Under the pieces are notes generated by a model, which was given only the letters and a program-made list of their open reading frames with translations, was not told the DNA's origin and ran no database searches. A program made the position numbers and the translations under genes. A stretch of DNA of 64,000 bases from Spirosoma radiotolerans (GTDB lineage Bacteria > Bacteroidota > Bacteroidia > Cytophagales > Spirosomataceae): positions 4,573,501 through 4,637,500 of the forward strand of contig NZ_CP010429.1 of NCBI RefSeq assembly GCF_000974425.1. Direction: 5' to 3'. Shown here piece by piece: positions 52,040 through 59,554 of this stretch; within the stretch, counting starts at the first letter, position 1, and each line of letters opens with the position of its first letter.

Positions 52040-52432
52040 TCAATCTATTCGAAGCAAAATGTGTCTTGTCCCATAAACATCATCTTTCTTTGAAATTAAT
52101 TGTACTATATGATAGCCATACTCTGTTTTAAAAGGAATTGATATTTCATCTATAGATAAGTTTAAAACAATGTTTCTGTATTCTCCAACATATCCCTCCA
52201 TTGTTGATGGCCTTAATGCCCCTCCTTCTTTATAGGAACCGGGGTCTTGAGAAAATTTTATAGCCATATTATCAAACTTCTCTCCATGTTTAAGCAATTC
52301 ATAAATTGTATAAATTTCCACCTTGGCTGTTGAATCATTATAAGTTTTATTGTTATTTGTTTCTCTGTTATAGGATTGAGCTTTGCCAAGTCCACTGATG
52401 AACACAAAAAAAATAAGTAGTCGGTATTTCAT
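52040..52432 (-). CDS. Small secreted parvulin-type peptidyl-prolyl isomerase
   Basis: A 130-residue protein with a signal peptide (MKYRLLIFFVFISGLGKAQ) and a single PpiC-type domain: GEKFDNMAIKFSQDPGSYKEGGAL, then EISIPFKTEYGYHIVQLISKK, and a final GTRHILLRID. The order of the last parts looks circularly shifted relative to usual parvulins, where the RHIL strand comes first, which suggests a permuted or partial domain. It lies between the two precursor genes on the same strand and may help the exported peptides fold or isomerise prolines. The upstream hairpin probably lowers its expression. Confidence 0.75.
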   Translation of the reverse strand: MKYRLLIFFVFISGLGKAQSYNRETNNNKTYNDSTAKVEIYTIYELLKHGEKFDNMAIKFSQDPGSYKEGGALRPSTMEGYVGEYRNIVLNLSIDEISIPFKTEYGYHIVQLISKKDDVYGTRHILLRID

Positions 52433-52476
52433 AATACTATTTATAATTACATAGAACTTTCAAAACAATTTCACTT

Positions 52477-52517
52477 AACTATATTGCGTATAAGTTAGGC
52501 TTATACGCAATATAGTT
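52477..52517 (-). terminator. 18-bp hairpin after precursor 2
   Basis: A perfect 18-bp inverted repeat (arm AACTATATTGCGTATAAG) with a 5-nt loop, 12 nt after the stop of precursor 2. No T tract follows. It may terminate most transcripts or protect the precursor mRNA, so that the peptide is made in excess over the downstream genes. Confidence 0.65.
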
Positions 52518-52529
52518 GACTATTGACTA

Positions 52530-52769
52530 TCAATAGTATCTACAATTGGTAACGCAAGGGCCACAGTAAATTAATGTAAACGTTTTAACGTCACTTGCAT
52601 CTCCATAGCCTGAGTATGATGCTCCGTTTGATGCAGTGCATGAAAAAGCTCTACTGCCACCACTACCACTACTATAAATACCTCCATAAGAGTCTGTCCC
52701 CCCTTTCACGGTCTTCATTTGCTCTTTTGAAAGCAGATTTCCAGCAAACTGCATTAAGATCTTCTTCAT
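52530..52769 (-). CDS. Double-glycine leader precursor peptide 2
   Basis: A 79-residue precursor. The leader MKKILMQFAGN-LLSKEQMKTVKGG differs from that of precursor 1 at 3 of 24 positions. The 55-residue core is rich in Ser, Gly and Tyr (SYGGIYSSGSGG, then FSCTASNGASYSGYGDASD) and ends with LIYCGPCVTNCRYY, for four cysteines in all. The Ser/Thr-rich part offers many possible acceptor sites for the adjacent glycosyltransferase, and the cysteines suit the nearby disulfide-forming system. The gene starts 33 nt after the glycosyltransferase stop. Confidence 0.87.
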   Translation of the reverse strand: MKKILMQFAGNLLSKEQMKTVKGGTDSYGGIYSSGSGGSRAFSCTASNGASYSGYGDASDVKTFTLIYCGPCVTNCRYY

Positions 52770-52802
52770 GATTGAAAAAATTGTTTAAGTTTAAAACTTG
52801 AT

Positions 52803-54137
52803 TTATTTCGATTTGGCCAAATCCATCTTCGGTTGCCAATCATCGATTGGCGGTACTTTCACTTGCTTCCTCTTTTCAACTAAGGATGAATCCGACAGCA
52901 GTTGCCGGATTTTTTGCCGGATTGTTGCCTCAGTTTCCCAGCGCAGGCTTCCCTGTATGCCCCAGCCGTTCGACACCATTCGGGCCGTATTGCCAGGGTG
53001 ATCGGCGGTTAAGTTTAGGGGGTACGCGAGTATTTTCACACCTGCCTCAACACATTCTAAAATAGAGTTTGTACCACCATGTGTAATCATCAAATCACAG
53101 TACGGCAGTAAGTCTGTTTGCGGAACCCAATCCATTAGATACACATTGGCAGGTATGTTTTCGGGTTTATTTGCAAATAGTCGTTTATCTGCTACGATCA
53201 GGTGCACAGTTGGCAAATCGCTAAAAGCGGCCATCAGTCTATTTAAAAAACGAGTAGCTGGCTTTGCATTTTCTTCGCTCAGTGTACCCAACGATGCATA
53301 TACTAATTGGATTTCTCCCCTTCCTCGTCTGGCTAAGAGGGGCTTAAACTGCTCCCAGAATTGCGAATGATCTCGCTCTGATTTACGTTGGTAGGGCTGA
53401 TAAAGAAAACGCTCATTCGGCCCCATTTTGTACCAGCTATATTCCATTTCTCGCGGCACCAGATGAATTATAGGCGCACCTAGTAAACCATCGTGCAGCA
53501 GGTTATACGGATTGATGTAGGCATCCAGTTGGATACCCATTTTACTCGTCACTCGCCGTAGAAAAAGCTGCTCATCAACGCCCAACAAGGCAATTTTCTT
53601 TCGCCAACTCCCATAGTAGTGCTTTACCATACACAGTTTCCACAACCACCAGGCATAGAGCCGATACCAGATAGTATCTTTAAAGGGTAGCGAACAGGTT
53701 AATGGCGGTATGCCCGGCACCCGATGCGTAGGCAATTTTGTATTGACAAGTGTACACTTCGGATAGGTAGATTTGAGTAGTAAGTAATAGAAATTTAGGT
53801 GCTCATCAATATAGAGTTCATCTGGTTGTATGGATTTACAAACATGTTGAACCGCAGCTACGGATGTTAGAAAATCGTGATACCTAGCCTTCTTGACTTT
53901 TTTCTCCAACGCACTCACAATAAACAACCCCACTGCCACACGCCAGTTAGCCACAACGATTTCCTGCATATAGTGCAACTCTACAAACTCGAACGCCTGG
54001 CTTTCAATATGCGTTTGTAAGTTTGGCGTACCCATAAACACAACCCGATAGCCCTGTCGGCGTAAACTATCGGCAAAACCAAAACAGATGTTGTAATGGC
54101 TCGGCACCGGAAACATGATAAACAGGGCCGTTTTCAT
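52803..54137 (-). CDS. Glycosyltransferase, GT-B fold, UGT/MGT-like
   Basis: A 444-residue enzyme with the GT1-type plan. The N-terminal acceptor domain starts MKTALFIMFPVPSHYNICFGFADSLRRQGYRVVFMG. The C-terminal donor domain has VYASLGTLSEENA, VYLMDWVPQTDLLPYCDLMITHGGTNSILECVEAGVKIL and AYPLNLTADHPGNTARMV, the nucleotide-sugar site of UGT-like enzymes. It may glycosylate the precursor peptides encoded directly downstream; the acceptor is inferred from position only. ATG 54137 overlaps the upstream VKOR stop by 4 nt (ATGA), showing coupling, and discounts the longer frame to 54188. Confidence 0.9.
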   Translation of the reverse strand: MKTALFIMFPVPSHYNICFGFADSLRRQGYRVVFMGTPNLQTHIESQAFEFVELHYMQEIVVANWRVAVGLFIVSALEKKVKKARYHDFLTSVAAVQHVCKSIQPDELYIDEHLNFYYLLLKSTYPKCTLVNTKLPTHRVPGIPPLTCSLPFKDTIWYRLYAWWLWKLCMVKHYYGSWRKKIALLGVDEQLFLRRVTSKMGIQLDAYINPYNLLHDGLLGAPIIHLVPREMEYSWYKMGPNERFLYQPYQRKSERDHSQFWEQFKPLLARRGRGEIQLVYASLGTLSEENAKPATRFLNRLMAAFSDLPTVHLIVADKRLFANKPENIPANVYLMDWVPQTDLLPYCDLMITHGGTNSILECVEAGVKILAYPLNLTADHPGNTARMVSNGWGIQGSLRWETEATIRQKIRQLLSDSSLVEKRKQVKVPPIDDWQPKMDLAKSK

Positions 54138-55285
54138 ACGTTTAGTTGCTGTTGAGTAGATGCTGGTTCGAGTGTATTGATCAGCCACTTTAAACCAACC
54201 AATCGGTACTGGGTTGGCAATTTATAGCCATTCACAAAGAGCGTTGGAGTAACTGTTATATTAGCGGCCAAACACCAGTCACGATGTCGATTAGCTACAG
54301 TTGCCCAGTCCATTGAATTAGCCATGACAGGGTACTTTTTAGCCCAGGCATCGAAATTCTTTTGGGGTTGTTCGTACCAATCTGCCAACGCCTGAGTTAC
54401 GTTGTCTTGTTGAGTAAGTGCCATTAGGTGTACAGCCACTTGAGTGGTTAGCCCACCAGTACCATCGCAGGTAAACATGAGATTGGCTTTTACAGTATAG
54501 TTGCGCACAAGCAGTTGTTCTAATTCCTTATGCACCTTTGCACACGGCCCGCAATAAGGGTTCGTCACCATCGTAATCGTATGTTCGGCATCAGGATTAC
54601 CCAGCACAATGGGGTATAGCTCGGCAGCAATGGGCGGCATTTGTGGTTGTTGACGTAGTAAGGCCTGGAACAGGTCGGGGTCTCGTTTCAAGCGCATCAA
54701 TTCGCTGTGTTCCTGCCTGCTTTTAGGTAAGCCCGCCAACAAGGGTTTTACTATGACCCATACTGTAGCGGGTATCAGGAAGGCAGTCAGTACGAATCCA
54801 TAGGGTTGCCACAGGCCCGGCCACATGGTGAGTTGAGTTATAGCCAGCATGCCCTCTAGTAACAACACTAGTTGCACACCCAAACACAAAGGGCACCATT
54901 GCCGTAATACAAAACCCTGATAATAAACTGAAAACACAGTATACGGCAAGACCAATAGCGCAACCCAATGTAGCAGTTGGAGCACCGACGGGCTTAGGGA
55001 ACTAAGCCATACTGCCAGGAAACCTCCAGAAAAATATAGCAAGCCAACATCGGCCCAAGGGAGCCAGCCCCAGAGCTTGGCTGCTGGTGAGTTCAGTACA
55101 TCGTCGCAGTTGGTTTTGCTGTTAATCCGGCAAAGGCGGTCGGTGAGGGCATTTTTGTTGCCTAGCTGTTTGGCTACCAGTAAGCTACTGAGCAGTACAC
55201 CCATTGATTTGGTTAGCAGTAGAAACCAATCTGGCGTTGTAAGATTCTTCCGTACACTCAGGAGCACAAACACAGCAATGAGCAA
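54134..55285 (-). CDS. VKOR-DsbA fusion, disulfide-bond forming (C-terminal part of a split gene)
   Basis: A 383-codon open frame. The N-terminal half has four to five membrane helices and the VKOR signature: the cysteine pair in LCRINSKTNCDDVL and the CxxC in RQWCPLCLG. The C-terminal half is a thioredoxin/DsbA-like domain with NPYCGPCAKVH and the cis-Pro region VTPTLFVNGY. Together these would oxidise thiols in exported peptides and pass electrons to quinone. There is no ATG at the beginning (TTG 55285 only), and the preceding frame ends in mid-helix, so this is probably the second part of one protein. It overlaps the glycosyltransferase start by 4 nt. Confidence 0.85.
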   Translation of the reverse strand: MLIAVFVLLSVRKNLTTPDWFLLLTKSMGVLLSSLLVAKQLGNKNALTDRLCRINSKTNCDDVLNSPAAKLWGWLPWADVGLLYFSGGFLAVWLSSLSPSVLQLLHWVALLVLPYTVFSVYYQGFVLRQWCPLCLGVQLVLLLEGMLAITQLTMWPGLWQPYGFVLTAFLIPATVWVIVKPLLAGLPKSRQEHSELMRLKRDPDLFQALLRQQPQMPPIAAELYPIVLGNPDAEHTITMVTNPYCGPCAKVHKELEQLLVRNYTVKANLMFTCDGTGGLTTQVAVHLMALTQQDNVTQALADWYEQPQKNFDAWAKKYPVMANSMDWATVANRHRDWCLAANITVTPTLFVNGYKLPTQYRLVGLKWLINTLEPASTQQQLNV

Positions 55286-55785
55286 CAGGCTAGCAGCACA
55301 AACGGACCTCGCAGATTTTCCAATAGTTCGTATTTACGCTTCGTGGCATAACCAGTTTCGCCCCATTGGTCGGCAGTTTCGCCTGCGCGGCCCTCCGCCA
55401 GCAATACCACACCCGACCAGTTCTTTTCAAAGTCTGTTAATGCTTCTATCCTGCGTCCCTGTTCATTATCAGTATAGGTAATGGTATCGCCCTGAAGGGA
55501 GGTTACTAATACATACCACCCGTTATTTTTTCGTAAGTGGGCTACAAAAGGCAAGGGTAATTCACGCAGTTGCTCAACGGTATTTAACTGCAAGCCTGTG
55601 TTGGCAACCTGCCAGCCCGTGAGCACATCGCTTAGGCTCAGTAGGCTAGGAAAGTCTGGATGTTGCTCCAATGATTCCCAAACGGTTGCCCTCGTTACGT
55701 TAGCTCGTAGTCCTTTCAGGAGCGCGTAAAGGGTAGCGACTGCATTATCGTCGGTCGTGTTAGATAGCGTGTCGAATAAAGCCAT
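55258..55785 (-). CDS. C39-like domain protein (N-terminal part of the split VKOR fusion)
   Basis: A 175-residue frame starting at ATG 55785. Residues 1-130 resemble an inactive C39-type domain (WESLEQHPDFPSLLSLSDVLTGWQVAN, LPFVAHLRKNNGWYVLVTS); the catalytic cysteine and histidine are absent. It ends within a hydrophobic stretch, LRGPFVLLACCSLLCLC. Shifting to the -1 frame there continues as SLLLIAVFVLLSVRKN, into the VKOR part. Fused C39-like-VKOR-thioredoxin proteins are known beside GG-leader peptides in Bacteroidota, so a frameshift, sequencing error or programmed slip is likely. The domain may bind leader peptides. Confidence 0.75.
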   Translation of the reverse strand: MALFDTLSNTTDDNAVATLYALLKGLRANVTRATVWESLEQHPDFPSLLSLSDVLTGWQVANTGLQLNTVEQLRELPLPFVAHLRKNNGWYVLVTSLQGDTITYTDNEQGRRIEALTDFEKNWSGVVLLAEGRAGETADQWGETGYATKRKYELLENLRGPFVLLACCSLLCLCS

Positions 55786-56063
55786 GCTCAAAGCAGTTGT
55801 TGGCCCAAAAGTGCAGACTAAATCGGCTCGTTGTTATTCACTTTTTATTCAACTTTATTCATTTTCTATTCAATCAATGGCGCTAACCTATACAATTATA
55901 TAGTAAATAATTACTCACCTCTAGGATAACTAATTAAAAGTCAAAGGCTTAACAAAAATGGTATTTTTGTATTCTAAAATTGACAAAATATATAGTTTCT
56001 AAAAATTAGCGTTTATTTGTTGCGGCTTCACAACATGAATTAATCGTGTCGGCCACCCGTTTC

Positions 56064-56417
56064 ATGATGACTTTATCCGCCAACATTAGGCAATTCCGCA
56101 AAGAGAAAGGGCTATCTCAGGAGTACATGGCTGATAGGCTTTGCATGAGTCAGCCTACCTACAACCGGCTCGAACGGAACAGCCTCGCCTGCACCAAACG
56201 GTTAGTACAACTAGCCAATGCCTTAGGTACCACGCCCGACAATCTACAGAACTACCATCTGACTAATTCTACGCAAACGGAGGCCGAAGAAAAAGATCGA
56301 CGGCTTCGGGAACAGGAAGTAAAAATTAATTTTTTAAGCCGCTATGTTCGCTATTTGCAGGAGACCTGGCAGGCGTATGGCAAGGGCGATTTGCCTGCTG
56401 AGAATTCGCTTAAGTAA
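56064..56417 (+). CDS. XRE family helix-turn-helix regulator
   Basis: A 117-residue DNA-binding protein. The HTH is ANIRQFRKEKGLSQEYMADRLCMSQPTYNRLERN (about residues 5-38), typical of Cro/CI-like domains. The C-terminal part (about 75-105) is charged and probably a coiled coil, EEKDRRLREQEVKINFLSRYVRYLQETW. It is transcribed away from the VKOR-glycosyltransferase-precursor unit across a 278-bp AT-rich gap, so it is the natural candidate to control the peptide island. ATG 56064 is chosen over a GTG at 56046. Confidence 0.88.
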   Translation: MMTLSANIRQFRKEKGLSQEYMADRLCMSQPTYNRLERNSLACTKRLVQLANALGTTPDNLQNYHLTNSTQTEAEEKDRRLREQEVKINFLSRYVRYLQETWQAYGKGDLPAENSLK

Positions 56418-56505
56418 GCCTGTTTGCGAATGCGCTAATCTACCATGCGTTCTTACTCGTCAATTAGGCTCTCTCCTGACTCTGGCTGCAATAGGCTTCC
56501 TTTCA

Positions 56506-57201
56506 TCACTCTGCCTGTAGTGGGCTTCCTTTCAGCTTCAGATCCTTCACCCGCTCTCGCACGTTTCGCATGAAGGTTCTACCCGGGTCTGTTTTTTCAG
56601 TCAGGTAATTCGGGTCGGTTTCTTTCCAGAGTGGCGTGCCTCTGAAATCTTTGTATTCGTAATGGCCAATCAGGTATTCTATATTATACTTTTGTTTCAA
56701 GTAGCGGACTAGTTGCACATTGGCCTCTATCTGCGCGTTTGTCAGGTCATCGCTTCCTACATTTTCGATACCAATCGCGCAATAATTCAGCCCAATACAA
56801 TGACGGGCAAAGGTGGTATCGGACAAAAGCCGATAAATAGTCCCATCGCGATCAACCAGAAACGGAACCGCCGTATTTAGTTTACTAGCCGCCTGAAGAT
56901 CAGCCCGGCCAGGCAGCCTGCTAGGATTAAACACATTAAACGTCGAATCAAGCGTCGGAATGGCGGTCCAGTGCAGCACAATCATCTTGGGCTTTATGTA
57001 AGGCTCCGTCTGCTTAATCCCATGTCGTCGAGCCAGGTAATCAAGCGAAAGCTGTTTACGCTCTTCATCAAAAACAATAGGCTTGTCGAGTATTTGGATG
57101 GGCGCTTTCTGGGCAACACTAAACGTGAGTGGTGAAATAACCACAAAGAGCAGAAGAAATACTTTCTGCAGAGAAAGGGATAAACCAGCACAAAGATTCA
57201 T
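56506..57201 (-). CDS. N-acetylmuramoyl-L-alanine amidase, Ami_2 type
   Basis: A 231-residue secreted peptidoglycan amidase. ATG 57201 gives a signal peptide (MNLCAGLSLSLQKVFLLLFVVISPLTFSVAQ). The zinc-binding amidase domain has VLHWTAIPTLDS (first histidine), ARHCIGLNYCAIGIENVG, and LIGHYEYKD with the second histidine. LWKETDPNYLTEKTDPG follows. The enzyme cleaves the amide between muramic acid and the stem peptide, in cell-wall recycling or remodelling. It is convergent with the XRE regulator gene and no functional link to the peptide island is visible. Confidence 0.9.
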   Translation of the reverse strand: MNLCAGLSLSLQKVFLLLFVVISPLTFSVAQKAPIQILDKPIVFDEERKQLSLDYLARRHGIKQTEPYIKPKMIVLHWTAIPTLDSTFNVFNPSRLPGRADLQAASKLNTAVPFLVDRDGTIYRLLSDTTFARHCIGLNYCAIGIENVGSDDLTNAQIEANVQLVRYLKQKYNIEYLIGHYEYKDFRGTPLWKETDPNYLTEKTDPGRTFMRNVRERVKDLKLKGSPLQAE

Positions 57202-57518
57202 AGCGGACTCGGTTGAACAAGGGCAAAGAAAGAAAACCGTAGCAGATATCGACAATTTTCTTTTTTACCGTTACAAGAATTTCGTTAATGGATAAGTAAG
57301 TCAGTGATAGGCCCCGTTAAATCGGCCAGGGTCAGCAACCAGAAATTCGTTGTACAGTAGACTGGCGTCTAGCCATTTGAATTATAATTATTTGAAGTCA
57401 TAACCGCTTAAACGGACTAATTAGAGGATATCCGTTGACTCTTTTACGATGTCACGCACAAAATCGTTGCATTAACTGTTATCCCTCTAGCTGAGCCTAA
57501 TCCGCCTAGCTGTTGGCT
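57202..57518. other. Intergenic region, 317 bp
   Basis: The region between the divergent amidase and isochorismate synthase genes. I find no gene, strong hairpin or clear promoter here. Both promoters must lie in it. Confidence 0.5.
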
Positions 57519-58829
57519 ATGCAACCCGATTATTCTATTAATACGCTCTCGACTACCGACCGTCGGCCCAAGGCCACTAACCTTTGGGAAACGGCTCATT
57601 CGCTTGGATTTCCGGCTGCTCTATGGCGGTTGCCGAATCAATTGGATAAACACCTGATTGTTTCGTTCGATGAAATACTGCCGCGCGTTTCGGCTGATTT
57701 GGACGAATTACCCGCCGGATTTTTAGTAAGCCCTTTCGACAACCTGGCTGGTACGGCCCCCACCAACACATCGGATGGTATCAGTACGGGCAATAGCGAC
57801 CAAACACTTTTCCTGAGAGCCGACATTCAGGCTGCGTTTTCTGAATCCAGTAAAACACAGTCGAAGGTCCATACCAACGCGACAGCCGATACCGCAACGG
57901 CCAACACGTTTTGGCAAACCCTGTCGGCTCACCTTGCCGGTCAATCAGCAGGTAAACCCATAAAAACGACGGCGACGCCCCTGCACGACCTGGAAGCACA
58001 AGCGGAGTATGTGCGTAATGTGGCGCTGGCTGTTGAGGCCATGCAACGGGGCGACTTTAGAAAAGTGGTTTTGTCACGAACAAAGCGGGTTGTATTTTCG
58101 GATGCGCCCAATGCTGTAGCCCTCTTCGACAAACTATGTGCGGCCTACCCAACCGCTTTTGTATCGGCTGTTTCGATTCCAGAGAAGGGTCAAATCTGGA
58201 TTAGTGCCACGCCCGAACGCCTGGTCAGTGTGGATGCCAATGGTATCTTCAGAACAGCGTCGCTGGCGGGAACCCAGTCGGCATTTGAGCCGGATGGAAC
58301 ACCCAAGCGGCCACCCGAAGCCATGTGGTCGCAAAAAGAAATTGAAGAGCAGGCTTTAGTGAGCCGGTACATCATTGAATGCTTCAAAAAAATCAGGTTA
58401 CGGGAATACCTGGAAGAAGGGCCAAAAACGCTCATCGCCGGAAACCTAATGCACTTGAGTACCTGCTTTACGGTTGATACCCAGGCCGTTCGTTATCCGC
58501 AGCTTGGCACGGTTATGTTGCGGTTGCTGCACCCAACGTCTGCCGTGTGTGGAATGCCCCGTGACGTAGCCTTTCGCTTCATTGAACAGCACGAGACCCA
58601 CCAACGGGAATTGTATAGTGGTTTTGTAGGCCCTGTCAATATCAACGCGAATAAAGAAGGCCCTGAAAGCGACCTTTTCGTTCATATACGCTGCATGAAG
58701 CTGGAAGGCAACGTAGCCACCCTATATGCTGGCGCAGGCTTAACGGAAGATTCGGTTCCAGAGCGCGAATGGCAGGAAACTGAAATGAAGTGTCAAACTC
58801 TTCTTAACATAATGATGAACGACAAATAA
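57519..58829 (+). CDS. Isochorismate synthase
   Basis: A 436-residue chorismate-utilising enzyme that converts chorismate to isochorismate, for menaquinone or a siderophore. The C-terminal catalytic domain (about residues 165-430) has RGDFRKVVLSRTKRV, ISATPERLVSV, FRTASLAGTQ and MPRDVAFRFIEQHETHQRELYSGFVGPV. The last includes the conserved glutamates for Mg2+. The N-terminal part is variable. No other men genes are in the window, but menaquinone synthesis is the usual role in this phylum. ATG 57519 is chosen over a TTG at 57513. Confidence 0.9.
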   Translation: MQPDYSINTLSTTDRRPKATNLWETAHSLGFPAALWRLPNQLDKHLIVSFDEILPRVSADLDELPAGFLVSPFDNLAGTAPTNTSDGISTGNSDQTLFLRADIQAAFSESSKTQSKVHTNATADTATANTFWQTLSAHLAGQSAGKPIKTTATPLHDLEAQAEYVRNVALAVEAMQRGDFRKVVLSRTKRVVFSDAPNAVALFDKLCAAYPTAFVSAVSIPEKGQIWISATPERLVSVDANGIFRTASLAGTQSAFEPDGTPKRPPEAMWSQKEIEEQALVSRYIIECFKKIRLREYLEEGPKTLIAGNLMHLSTCFTVDTQAVRYPQLGTVMLRLLHPTSAVCGMPRDVAFRFIEQHETHQRELYSGFVGPVNINANKEGPESDLFVHIRCMKLEGNVATLYAGAGLTEDSVPEREWQETEMKCQTLLNIMMNDK

Positions 58830-58871
58830 TGGCGTGAAGCCATCATGTGTCATTCATCATTAGCTGATTAA

Positions 58872-59051
58872 TTACGCTCCTTCGGCCGGATCGTTTGGTG
58901 CACGGGAGCCATCTTCGGCGGTTCGGTCTCCAGCTTCGCTGGCCGCCGACGATTGCGTATCCGAGTCAGGAGCGGTCCCTTCAGTATCCGCACTTTCTGT
59001 TGAAACAAGCGCTTCTTCCTGAGGGTCTGGAGTTGATTCTACGTCTGCCAT
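58872..59051 (-). CDS. Small acidic protein
   Basis: A 59-residue frame read directly on the minus strand: it starts MADVESTPDPQEEALVSTES and ends NDPAEGA, then TAA. About a quarter of the residues are Asp or Glu and there are no hydrophobic segments, so it is probably disordered. I do not recognise it. It follows a second, even more acidic small gene on the same strand (82 nt apart), which supports both as real genes, but an unexpressed frame cannot be excluded. Confidence 0.5.
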   Translation of the reverse strand: MADVESTPDPQEEALVSTESADTEGTAPDSDTQSSAASEAGDRTAEDGSRAPNDPAEGA

Positions 59052-59132
59052 AGTCTTCGTTGAGTAAAGAAATGTAGTGAAAAGTTTTCCGACGCCGGCT
59101 AACCGGACTGTTGATCTTGGGGTAGGGATAGC

Positions 59133-59393
59133 TTACTCCATGCTATCATCGTCCAGGTCGTCTTCAATAGAATCATCATCCAGATCTTCGTCCAGATCAT
59201 CCTCATTGAAGTCATCCTCGATGTCGTCCAGATCATCTCCACCATATCCACTGGCGGCACCGGAGCCAAGCTCATCGAAGTCAGCTCCCTCATCGTCGAA
59301 GTCATCTTCATCATCGTCGAAGGCGGCTGTTTCTGGATCTGGGTTAAGCATCAGAACGTCTTCGTCCTGATCAAACGCTAGCTGGTTAATCAT
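59133..59393 (-). CDS. Highly acidic small protein
   Basis: An 86-residue protein that is more than half Asp and Glu from residue 20 on, with runs such as FDDDEDDFDDEG and DDLDEDLDDDS. The first 20 residues (MINQLAFDQDEDVLMLNPDP) are mixed and may form the only ordered part. No known domain is seen. Candidate roles for such polyacidic proteins include metal or basic-protein binding, but none is supported here. Clear ATG start. It is divergent from the GH130 gene, with 161 bp between. Confidence 0.7.
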   Translation of the reverse strand: MINQLAFDQDEDVLMLNPDPETAAFDDDEDDFDDEGADFDELGSGAASGYGGDDLDDIEDDFNEDDLDEDLDDDSIEDDLDDDSME

Positions 59394-59554
59394 GGTTTAA
59401 AGAGTATAAAAGTTAGTTCATCCCTGTTAACGCGTCTATTTCCCGGAAGGTTTGGCGATTCTAAAAACTTATTCAGATTTACGCCATAACAGTGCATTCC
59501 GTTTGTGAGTTACTGGATTATAGTGTGGTATCAGCCATTCATAAACCCGTATAA

